Assembly: GCA_963724985.1 (NCBI GenBank)
Contig: CAVRWV010000019.1
Span: forward strand, 496,001-560,000
From: JAJPJE01 sp963724985
Lineage (GTDB): Bacteria > Acidobacteriota > Terriglobia > Terriglobales > Acidobacteriaceae
Direction: 5' to 3'
DNA length: 64,000 nt
Positions 9,062 to 17,903 of this stretch are shown here, one piece after another; positions within the stretch are counted from its first letter, which is position 1; each line of letters starts with the position of its first letter. The notes under the pieces are model-generated. The model was not told where the DNA came from. It saw only the letters and a program-made list of their open reading frames with translations, and did not search any database. Position numbers and translations under genes: made by a program.

Positions 9062-9089
9062 AAAGGCCAGCGTTCGCGCTGGCCTTTTT
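9062..9089. terminator. Bidirectional terminator between pdaD and the DHS-like gene
   Basis: AAAGGCCAGCG (9062-9072) pairs with CGCTGGCCTTT (9077-9087) around a TTCG tetraloop, followed by TT. The A and T flanks make it work for both converging genes. Confidence 0.9.
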
Positions 9090-9109
9090 CTGTTGGATCG
9101 GACGCGAAC

Positions 9110-10201
9110 CTACTTCTTCCCCAGACGTTCCAGCACAGCGCCCACGATCAGCGGCAAGCCCACGGTGGCGTCAAGCAAGACTTCGCCGAACTTTCCGCCT
9201 TCCTCTGGTGGAACGAACTTTCCCCACGAAACAGCTTCCGTATAAGGACTGCCCGAGAGGCCTCCCCACTGCACCGGCTCAGGACAGATGCGCAGACCGT
9301 AGTGGTAGCGCTTCAGGGGAATGTCTTCCCCGCCCCGCCGCACCCGCAGTTCGCAGTATGGGCCGAACTGCTGCGACCAGTTGCGAGGTACGCCTCCGCC
9401 GATCGTGAAGATGCCGAGTCGATTCTGCTGCAGAAGCGTGTCGGCAAAGTAGTTCAGATCTTCAAACGGATCGTACCGCAGCAGCGGTCTGCCTTCTTTC
9501 TGGCGCTTGCGATTGTGCAGAGCGAAATCCAGCCCCATCTCCGAGTCGGTAAATGCCGGAACGAACACCGGCACATTCTTCTCATACGCGGAGCGCAGGA
9601 TGCCGCGTCCCTTCACGTTTTTGTGCAGATATTCGCCAATGGTGCGATTCAGCTTGTACGAGCAAACAGTCTCGTTGTGATCCCATTTGTCGAGGATGGG
9701 GGCAACAATTCCCTCAACGAAATCCAGATTCGTTTCTGGCTCCAGCGTGTCGTAAACGCGGTTGTAGCCGGCTTCGTAGAGTTCCACGTCGTTAAGCTTG
9801 GCGTCATAAACAAAATGCGAACGCCCGGCCGCTTCCACAAGACCATGCGCCATCAGCGCTCCGGTCGAGACCACCGCCTTCACGATCCCGTTGTCGATCA
9901 GATCGCAGATAACCACACCCTGCTTGGCGACCGTCATGGCGCCCGCAAGTGTCATCACCACGAAGCAATCTTTATCGCGAGCCATCGCCTCGAGCACGTC
10001 GGCACCAATGCCGATTTCACGCGCCGTAAATGCGGTTCTTCCCATAGCGCGAACCAGGTCGTCGACACCATGAATCTTCGAGAGATCCAGAGGCTCGAGC
10101 GGAACCAGCTTGTCTTTGAAGGGATCGTGCAGCTCGCGGTCGATACCGGCTCCCTCGTGCGGATGTTTATGATTGCTATGTTTATCTTTGTCCTGCGCCA
10201 C
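9110..10201 (-). CDS. Deoxyhypusine synthase-like protein (polyamine aminobutyl/aminopropyl transferase)
   Basis: This 363-residue protein belongs to the deoxyhypusine synthase family. Eukaryotic DHS modifies eIF5A, which bacteria lack; bacterial members are thought to act on free polyamines, for example in homospermidine formation. The NAD-binding parts (MTLAGAMTVAKQGVV, TGALMAHGL, FTIGGGVPRNW) are present. The catalytic Lys of human DHS (Lys329, motif SWGK) is conserved as Lys328 in EAVSWGKF, so the enzyme should be active. GTG 10201 is chosen because AGGAG lies 5 bases upstream. Its neighbours make agmatine and putrescine, which supports a free-polyamine substrate. The exact product cannot be read from sequence. 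Confidence 0.85.
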   Translation of the reverse strand: MAQDKDKHSNHKHPHEGAGIDRELHDPFKDKLVPLEPLDLSKIHGVDDLVRAMGRTAFTAREIGIGADVLEAMARDKDCFVVMTLAGAMTVAKQGVVICDLIDNGIVKAVVSTGALMAHGLVEAAGRSHFVYDAKLNDVELYEAGYNRVYDTLEPETNLDFVEGIVAPILDKWDHNETVCSYKLNRTIGEYLHKNVKGRGILRSAYEKNVPVFVPAFTDSEMGLDFALHNRKRQKEGRPLLRYDPFEDLNYFADTLLQQNRLGIFTIGGGVPRNWSQQFGPYCELRVRRGGEDIPLKRYHYGLRICPEPVQWGGLSGSPYTEAVSWGKFVPPEEGGKFGEVLLDATVGLPLIVGAVLERLGKK

Positions 10202-10395
10202 AATTGCTCCTATGTGTTGTCGCATACGGCTGCGACAGCTACGGTCCAGCAAACTTTCCAAGCTACAGAAACGGGAATGGTGGAGTCAACGACATAACGA
10301 CAGCGCCGACCGCATTCACGCGCTTTCAACATTGCTTTCGCGTACGGCCCAATTCTGAATGCTATTCTATGGTGCTACTTTCGGGAGATGGAACC

Positions 10396-11298
10396 TTGGC
10401 GGCAGAGTTATACAAAGTAGGTCTCGTGCAGATGAAGTGCGGGCCCGATCCTGAGCAGAATCTCGAGCACGCGATGGAGATGGTGCGCGAAGCTGCCGGC
10501 AAAGGTGCAAATGTCGTCTGCTTGCCGGAGCTGTTCATGACCCAGTATTTCTGCCAGCGCGAAGACCATTCCTTCTTCGATTTGGCGGAACCGATTCCTG
10601 GAGCCACGAGCACTCGTCTCTCGCAACTGGCACGACAGCAGGGCGTCGTTCTGATCGCTTCCCTCTTCGAAAAGAGAGCGCCGGGGATTTATCACAACAC
10701 GGCGGCGATCTTCGAGAAAGACGGAGCGATGGTTGGGATTTATCGAAAGATGCATATACCCGACGATCCGCTCTATTACGAGAAGTTCTATTTCACTCCG
10801 GGCGATCTGGGATTCAAGGCTATGGATACGAACGTCGGCAAAGTGGGAACGCTGGTCTGCTGGGATCAGTGGTATCCGGAAGGAGCGCGTCTCACGGCGC
10901 TGCAGGGCGCGAATGTGCTGTTCTATCCCACGGCGATCGGGTGGCATCCGGCGGAAAAGGAAGAGTGGGGCGACGCTCAATACGATGCCTGGCGCACGAT
11001 CCAGCGGGCGCACGCGATCGCCAATGGCGTCTACGTGGCCGTGGTGAACCGCGTCGGACACGAAACCGGAAATGTTCGCGGGAACGAAGTAAAGGGCGCT
11101 GGACTCGATTTTTGGGGCGGATCATTTCTGGCGGACCCGTTCGGACGAGTCATTGCCGAGGGCTCTCACGACAAAGAAGAAGTTCTGATCGGAGAGATTG
11201 ACCTGCGCAAACTGGAAGAAATTCGCCGGAACTGGCCCTTCCTGCGCGACCGCCGCATCGACAGCTACGCGCCAATCACACAGCGGTTTATCGACTGA
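10396..11298 (+). CDS. aguB: N-carbamoylputrescine amidase
   Basis: A 300-residue carbon-nitrogen hydrolase that removes the carbamoyl group from N-carbamoylputrescine to give putrescine, CO2 and ammonia. The Glu-Lys-Cys triad is visible: Glu45 in CLPELFMTQYF, Lys118 in YRKMHIPDD and Cys155 in LVCWDQWYPEGAR. YHNTAAIF and WRTIQRAHAIANGVYVA are typical of the AguB branch. TTG 10396 is chosen as start because GGGAG lies 8 bases before it and the protein then matches the family length; ATG 10369 is in frame but has no ribosome binding site. The agmatine deiminase gene follows after 2 bases. Confidence 0.92.
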   Translation: MAAELYKVGLVQMKCGPDPEQNLEHAMEMVREAAGKGANVVCLPELFMTQYFCQREDHSFFDLAEPIPGATSTRLSQLARQQGVVLIASLFEKRAPGIYHNTAAIFEKDGAMVGIYRKMHIPDDPLYYEKFYFTPGDLGFKAMDTNVGKVGTLVCWDQWYPEGARLTALQGANVLFYPTAIGWHPAEKEEWGDAQYDAWRTIQRAHAIANGVYVAVVNRVGHETGNVRGNEVKGAGLDFWGGSFLADPFGRVIAEGSHDKEEVLIGEIDLRKLEEIRRNWPFLRDRRIDSYAPITQRFID

Positions 11299-11300
11299 AA

Positions 11301-12453
11301 TTGCCACGCTCACGCACAACTCAGGTTGCATCGGAGAACACTCCAGCCGAACTTGGTTACCGCATGCCTGCCGAGTGGGAACCGCATTCCGCAACCTGGC
11401 TGGCCTGGCCGCATCATCGCGCCGACTGGCCAGGCAAATTTCAGCCAATCCCATGGGTATTTGCGGAGATCGTTCGTTACCTCTCGCGGAATGAACGCGT
11501 AGAGCTGCTGGTCCAGGACGAAGCAGAAGAAAAGATTGCGCGAAAGATACTTGGCTATTCGGGAATCTCGGTCGCGACAGACCCGCATGGCGCAGCGAAG
11601 ACGGGCGTGTGCTTTCATCGCTGGCCCACCGATCGCATATGGACGCGCGACTACGGCGCCATCTTCGTGCGTCGCGAGGCTAACGGGCAGGGGGATGCCG
11701 CTCCTCAGTTCTCGTTGGGAGCCACGAATTGGAAATTTAACGCCTGGGCAAAGTATCCAAATTCCAAGAACGACGACAGGATCGCAGGCCGGATCTCGCG
11801 GCTGGTGAAAGTTCCTGAGTGGCAGCCGACGTTTGACCGTGGAAGCAAATCGCTCCGCGTGGTGCTCGAAGGCGGCAGCATCGACGTGAACGGCCAAGGC
11901 ACGCTGATCACGACTGAAGAGTGTCTGCTAAGTGATGTGCAACAACGCAATCCAGGGCTCTCACGCGCGGACATTGAAAAGGTTTTCGCGGATTACCTCG
12001 GGATTAAAAAAGTGATCTGGCTGGGGAAAGGTATCGCCGGCGATGACACTCATGGCCACGTCGATGACATCACACGGTTCGTCGCGCCCAACACAGTCGT
12101 GACTGTAGTTGAGACTAACGCTAGACGACCCCAATCATGCGCCGTTGCAGGAGAATCTTGCGACACTGCGGCGTGCGACGGATCAGGATGGCAAGCGTCT
12201 CAAGGTAATCGAACTACCCTTGCCTGCGCCGGTATACTTCCGCGGACAGCGCCTCCCTGCCAGTTATGCGAACTTCTATATCGCGAACGGCGTGGTGCTG
12301 GTGCCGGTGTTCAACGATCCCAACGATAGGATCGCGCTGAACATCCTTGCAGACCTCTTCCCCGATCGCGAAGTGGTGGGAATCGCCTGCCGCGATTTTA
12401 TATGGGGATTAGGCGCTATTCATTGCATGACGCAACAGCAGCCGGCAGGCTGA
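11301..12453 (+). CDS. aguA: Agmatine deiminase, frameshifted
   Basis: Agmatine deiminase turns agmatine into N-carbamoylputrescine. GYRMPAEWEPHSATWLAWPH, WTRDYGAIF, LEGGSIDVNGQGTLITTEE and GDDTHGHVDDITRF are all family signatures, and the catalytic Cys lies in the C-terminal GLGAIHCMTQQQP. The frame breaks at about 12122: dropping one T there gives VETNADDPNHAPLQENL and restores one protein of about 383 residues ending at 12453. The first part starts with TTG right after the aguB stop codon. All active-site residues seen are intact, so the break may be a sequencing error; if real, the gene is dead. Confidence 0.85.
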
Positions 12454-12598
12454 TTCCAGCACAAATCAGGCAGCTGAAAGCCTATTCTGAGCAAGTCCGT
12501 TTCTTCTGCTTGTATATCCAGAATAGGACATCCCCGAAAGAATGACTCTGAATCTGAGTTCCCAATGATCTGTGTTCCTGTTCAGAGAAGGGAACTCT

Positions 12599-15500
12599 AT
12601 GGGAAATCTGGCCGGTAGTATTCGCAAGGCCGCCGTCGCAATTCTTGGTTTCGCGTTCCTCACCTGTCTAGCGCAAGCACAGGTAAGCGTTACGACTTAT
12701 CACTACGACAATGCTCGCACCGGCCAGAATACGCAGGAGACAATTCTCACGCCCGCGAACGTGAACAGTAGCCAATTCGGCAAGCTGTTTTCCGTCAATG
12801 TGGACGGATTGCTATACGCGCAGCCTCTGTACCTGTCGAATGTGCAAATCGGCGGGGGCACCCATAATGTTCTCTACGTAGCAACCGAACACGATAGCGT
12901 GTATGCCATCGACGCAGATAGCGGAGCCATCTATTGGCAAGTGAGCCTGATTCCTGCCGGCGGAAGCACATTAAACAGTAGCAGCGACGTTGGCTGTGGC
13001 GGCATTGTTCCCGAGGTCGGAATCACCAGCACCCCCGTGATCGACACAGGCAGCGGCACCATCTACGTACTTGCCTTATCAAAGGTCAACAACACTCAGG
13101 TGCAGTACCTGCATGCGCTGGACGTCGTGACGCATGCGGAAAAGTTCGGTGGTCCAACTCTGATCCAGGCGACCGTGCCGGGAACAGCCACTGGCGGTAC
13201 TACCGTGAGCTTTGACGCAGTCCGCCAATTACAGCGCCCAGGCCTGCTGCTGGAAAATGGTCATGTGATCATCGGATGGGGTTCCTATTGCGATCACACG
13301 CCGTACCACGGCTGGGTGATGTCTTATAGCGCTAACAACATTGCAAACCAGGAAGCCGTCTTCAACTCGACGCCGAATGGTGTACAGGCTGGAATTTGGG
13401 CGAGTGGAGGCGGGCTTTCTTCCGACGCCAGCGGGAACATCTATTTTGGAACTGGCAACGGTACCTTCGATGCGAAAGATTACGGCGACAGTATCGTGAA
13501 ACTCGGACCGCCGAGTGCCGGGTCCTTCCCCGTTGTCGACTTCTTTACTCCGTTCAATCAAAGTAGCCTGCGATTCTGCTGATCTCGACCTTGGATCGAG
13601 CGATGTGCTCTTACTTCCAACTTTGCCCAGTGGAAAACAACTGTTTACGCAAATGGGCAAAGAAGGGCGAATGTATCTGATAGATACCGCAAACCTCGGG
13701 AAATACTGCAATGGTTGCGGTAGTGACACCAACATCCTGCAGGAGGTGCCGGGAGCTTCCGTAGGAATTCGGAGTACTCCGGCATACTGGAATGGATTCG
13801 TATACTGGGGCAGTGCGCGAGACGGCGTCCCGGATAACCTGAAGGCGTTCTCGTTCAATGCGAACAATAGTGGACTGCTCTCGACCACGCCGACGTCAGA
13901 GACTTCCAAGCAATTCGCGTTTTCCGCACCGTCACCCTCCGTCTCTTCCAACGGGACCAGTAATGGCATCGTCTGGGCCTTGGACAACAGTTCCTTCACC
14001 AGCAGCTGCTGCCAGGTGCTGTATGCCTACGACGCGACCAACCTGGGGAATATGCTCTACAACAGCAGCCAGGCGGCGAATAGTCGCGACGTTCCGGGCG
14101 GTGCGGTGAAGTTCACGACGCCGGTTATAGCCAATGGCAAGGTATACGTCGGCGGCAACAAAGTAGTTTCCGCATACGGCTTGATCAGCACCACGCCGAG
14201 AGCTGCAAGCCCGGCGTTTAGTCCCGCCCCGGGTAGGTATGCAAATCCAGTCACCGTTACGCTTTCCGACACAACGGCTGGCGCGGTGATTCATTGCACT
14301 ACCGACGGGAGCGCGCCTACTGCCAATTCCCCGATCTGCACCACGCTTAGCATCAGTACGACAACAACACTAAGCGCGATTGCGACCGCAACCGGTTTTA
14401 ATCCTAGCCCAGTAGCCACCGGCACTTACATCATCGGATCAGGCAATGGCGGTTCCATCAACTATGGCTCCGGATTCACCGCGGCTGGCCTGACCATGAA
14501 CGGCAGCGCGAAGCTGAATGGCAACCGACTGCGACTCACCGACACAGGAATGAATGAAGCGGGAAGCGCTTTCGCCACTGCCGCTATTAATGTTCAGAGT
14601 TTCACCACTGACTTCAGCTTCCAACTGACGAGCCCGAATGCCGACGGATTCACTTTCACAATTCAAGGCAACGCGCCCAAGGCACTCGGCTCGCCGGGAG
14701 GAAATCTCGCATACGGAGGGATCGGCAAAAGCATCGCGGTGAAATTCGATCTTTATAACGGCGGTGGAGAGGGACCGAACTCGACAGGCCTATATACAAA
14801 CGGCGCTGTGCCTACGATTCCGGCGATGACGCTTGGAGGTGGTGTAAATCTCCATAGTGGGGATCCTTTTAACGTTCACCTCAGCTACGACGGCGTCACG
14901 CTGAGAATGACAATCACTGATGTGAACAATTCATCTCTGACTTTCAGCACCAGTTGGTCGGTGAATATCCCAAATATCGTGGGAGGAAGCACTGCGTTCG
15001 TGGGTTTCACTGGTGCGACAGGCGGCGCCACAGCCATCCAGGAAATTCTCACCTGGACTTACGTTTCCGGCCAAACGACAACAGCCACTCCCGTGTTTAG
15101 TCCTGCTCCTGGAACTTATAGCAGCGCACAAAATCTAACTCTTGCGGACACTACTCCCGGTGCAACGATTTATTACACGACTGACGGCAGCACGCCTACC
15201 ACATCATCGACGGTATATAGCGGCCCGGTAGCAATCTCAGCAACTACAACGATCAACGCGATCGCTGCGGCTAGTGGCTTCACCAACAGCGCAGTGGCGA
15301 GCGGAACGTATGTGATCAATACGACAAAGGTTGCGGCTACCCCAATGTTTAACCCGTCTCCAGGAAGCTTTTGCCAATGCCGTCACAGTTACGCTGTCCG
15401 ACACGACGGCTGGCGCCGTCATCCACTGCACAACCGACGGCAGTATGCCCACACCGAGTTCTCCAGTCTGCACTTCAGTTAACATCACCACGACAGCCAC

Positions 15501-16206
15501 GTTGAGCGCGATTGCGACCGCCGCTGGCTTCAATCCCAGCGCCGTAATCAGCGGCACCTACACGATCACCTCGGGCGGCGGTTCCATCAACTACGGCTCC
15601 GGATTCACTGCATCAGGCCTCACTTTCAATGGCTTTGCGAAATTGAATGGCACACGTCTACGGCTTACGGATGGCAAGGCAAACGAAGCTGCCAGCGCCT
15701 TCGCAACAGCTGCCATTAGTGTTCAGACTTTCACGACCGACTTCAGCTTTCAGCTGACGAACCCGAACGCGGATGGATTTACCTTCACCATTCAGGGTAA
15801 TAAGCCCACTGCAATCGGCTCTCCGGGCGGGAACCTAGGATACGCAGGTATCGGCAAAAGCGTCGCGGTGAAACTCGATCTATACAACGGCGCCGGAGAA
15901 GGACCGAACTCGACGGGCCTATACACGAATGGTGCTGTCCCCACAATTCCAGCGATCACTCTTGGAGGCGGCGTAAATCTTCACAGCGGAGATCCGTTCA
16001 AGGTTCACCTCACCTACAACGGAACCACGCTGACCATGACGATCACCGATGGCAATGTCCCGTCACGGACGTTCACGACTAGTTGGACGGTGAACATTCC
16101 TGGGATTGTCGGACGGACTACGGCGTTCGTCGGCTTCACCGGGGCCACAGGAGGTGCGACGGCCATTCAGGAGTTGATTAACTGGACGTACACTTCGGGA
16201 GGCTAG
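12599..16206 (+). CDS. Secreted beta-propeller protein with chitobiase C-terminal and lectin repeats, twice frameshifted
   Basis: A signal peptide (FAFLTCLAQAQ) is followed by a PQQ-like/quinoprotein-type propeller to about 14190. Then come a chitobiase/hexosaminidase C-terminal-like repeat, an L-type (legume-like) lectin domain, two more chitobiase-like repeats and a second lectin domain. YGSGFTAAGLTMNGSAKLNG and YGSGFTASGLTFNGFAKLNG begin the two lectin copies. The frame breaks near 13573 (one extra base after NQSSL) and in TTTT at 15369-15372, where removing one T restores SFANAVTVTLS. The product would be about 1200 residues, probably a cell-surface or secreted carbohydrate-binding protein. 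AGAAGGGA precedes ATG 12599. Confidence 0.75.
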
Positions 16207-16231
16207 TCGGCCGAGGCTTCCGATATGCGGT

Positions 16232-16852
16232 CTACTGCTTGGCTTTCATGGCGACCAACTCGGCCACAGCACGATCCTTGATCGTCTCTCGATAATACAA
16301 CGTCCTCAGATTTGGAAATGCGTGCAAGAGCTCGTTCTGCCGCAGCAGGTGAGCCGGATTCTTCGGTCCCGTTTCGTACTGCAACTGCTCTCCGGTGTAG
16401 CTCTTGTAGATCAGTAGCCCGCCGGGTTTGAGCGCCGATTCCAGAGCGCTGAAAAGGTCCCGTTGCAAGTAGTAGAAGACCAGAACCAGATCGTACTTCT
16501 TGCGATCCGGGCTCCAGGAATTCAGATCTCGTACCAGGAACTCGATGTTGACGCCACGCTGCTCGGCCTTCTTCTCCGCCTTCTCGAACGCCACTTCCGA
16601 GATGTCCACGACCGATACTTTCCAGCGCAACTCGGCGAGCCAGATCGCGTGCCGTCCAAGACCACCGGCAATATCAAGTGCTGAACCGGCCTTGGGAAAA
16701 AGCGGCGCACCGAACTGCTCGTAAGCCTCCAGCAGGAACGGGTCGGGCTCGAAGGAAAGGTTCTCCTGTTCGGAGTAACGCCTGTTCCATGCGCTACGTT
16801 CGTCCGCGTCAAACTCCCAAAGCCTATGTTCGCTGCTGGTCTCGCTGGGCAT
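16232..16852 (-). CDS. Class I SAM-dependent methyltransferase (TehB-like)
   Basis: A 206-residue protein with a Rossmann methyltransferase fold: motif I ALDIAGGLGRHAIWLA, the acidic end of strand 2 in VVDIS, and DLVLVFYYLQRDLFSAL. It resembles the TehB/tellurite-resistance methyltransferases. The N-terminal WNRRYSEQENLSFEPDPFL is also common in that group. The substrate is unknown. The start is ATG 16852, with AAGGAG 7 bases upstream. It is divergent from the oxidase subunit gene. Confidence 0.8.
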   Translation of the reverse strand: MPSETSSEHRLWEFDADERSAWNRRYSEQENLSFEPDPFLLEAYEQFGAPLFPKAGSALDIAGGLGRHAIWLAELRWKVSVVDISEVAFEKAEKKAEQRGVNIEFLVRDLNSWSPDRKKYDLVLVFYYLQRDLFSALESALKPGGLLIYKSYTGEQLQYETGPKNPAHLLRQNELLHAFPNLRTLYYRETIKDRAVAELVAMKAKQ

Positions 16853-16981
16853 CACGTCTCCTTGTTCCTGCCACCATCGTAATTGTCCTGTTTCGCAATC
16901 GCAATCAGACGCTGAGTACATTTCCTCCTATTGGTCTAGAATTGCGTCAACGGTTGTGGGGAAAGCACATCTAACCGTCCC

Positions 16982-17743
16982 ATGGCGACCTTGAATCCTA
17001 CATTCACTCCGAAAGCTCCCAAGTTACGCCCGGCCCATGGCGGTGGTGGACCCATCGATCATGGTCGCGGCAGAGGGGGTGGTGGAGGTGGAGGTCGCGG
17101 CGACAACCATCCCGATTTCGGCGAGCAGTTGCGGCGAGGTCGCCTGGCAATGGCCATCGGCCTCACGGCCGTCTTCATGCTGTTCATCTCCTTTTCGACG
17201 GCTTTCGTCGTTCGCCAGGCCATGGGCCGCTGGGACATCCGCACGCAGACTTACATCTCCGACTGGAAACACATTCCACTTCCCTACGGCTTATTCGCGG
17301 TAAATACACTGGTGCTTCTGATCAGCAGCATCACTCTGGAAATGTCGCGTCGCAGGACCTTTCGCGAAGCTGCGCTCGCACCGGCAATGGCGATTCCAGG
17401 GATTGCTGTCCATAGCGAAAGAGGCGTTCCGTGGCTTGAGTTCACCGTCTTCCTTGGGTTCGGCTTCCTGCTCGGACAATTGATGGCATGGCGCGATCTT
17501 GCGAAGCACGGACTGTATTTGTCCAACAGTCCCATCAGTTCGTTTGCTTACACGATTACTGGCATGCACGCCCTTCATCTCGCTGGTGGTCTCGTGGCTC
17601 TCCTGTATGCCGCCACTGCGCTGCGCTGGCGCACACAGGCCCTGGAGCGCCGCCGCGTGGTCGTGGACATCACCGCCTGGTATTGGCACTTTATGACGGT
17701 GCTGTGGGTCATGATTCTGGCCCTGCTGGCTTTGACTGACTAA
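16982..17743 (+). CDS. Cytochrome c oxidase subunit III-like protein
   Basis: A 253-residue membrane protein with five predicted transmembrane helices: residues about 55-77, 100-120, 148-170, 185-208 and 222-250. The segments FGFLLGQLMAWRDL, TGMHALHLAGGLVAL and TAWYWHFMTVLWVMI match subunit III of haem-copper oxidases. Its N-terminal 45 residues are a Gly/Arg-rich soluble extension. No other oxidase subunit gene is near, so it either joins a complex encoded elsewhere or is a stray paralogue. Confidence 0.85.
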   Translation: MATLNPTFTPKAPKLRPAHGGGGPIDHGRGRGGGGGGGRGDNHPDFGEQLRRGRLAMAIGLTAVFMLFISFSTAFVVRQAMGRWDIRTQTYISDWKHIPLPYGLFAVNTLVLLISSITLEMSRRRTFREAALAPAMAIPGIAVHSERGVPWLEFTVFLGFGFLLGQLMAWRDLAKHGLYLSNSPISSFAYTITGMHALHLAGGLVALLYAATALRWRTQALERRRVVVDITAWYWHFMTVLWVMILALLALTD

Positions 17744-17903
17744 GTCCTTCTGCCGGGGTGTGATGGTCGCATTGAGCACTCCCCTTTATCCCACGTATAA
17801 TGAAAGATTCTGCCAGCCGTTTTTAGGCCGCTGTGCGGGCGGTCTCTGGTTTACCGGCCACGCTGGGGTGTGCCGGATTGCAACCGGCTGCAGCACGGTC
17901 CTG

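Noticed and set aside
16982..17743. A complete cytochrome oxidase operon
   Set aside because: Only subunit III is present; neighbours are a methyltransferase and uvrA.
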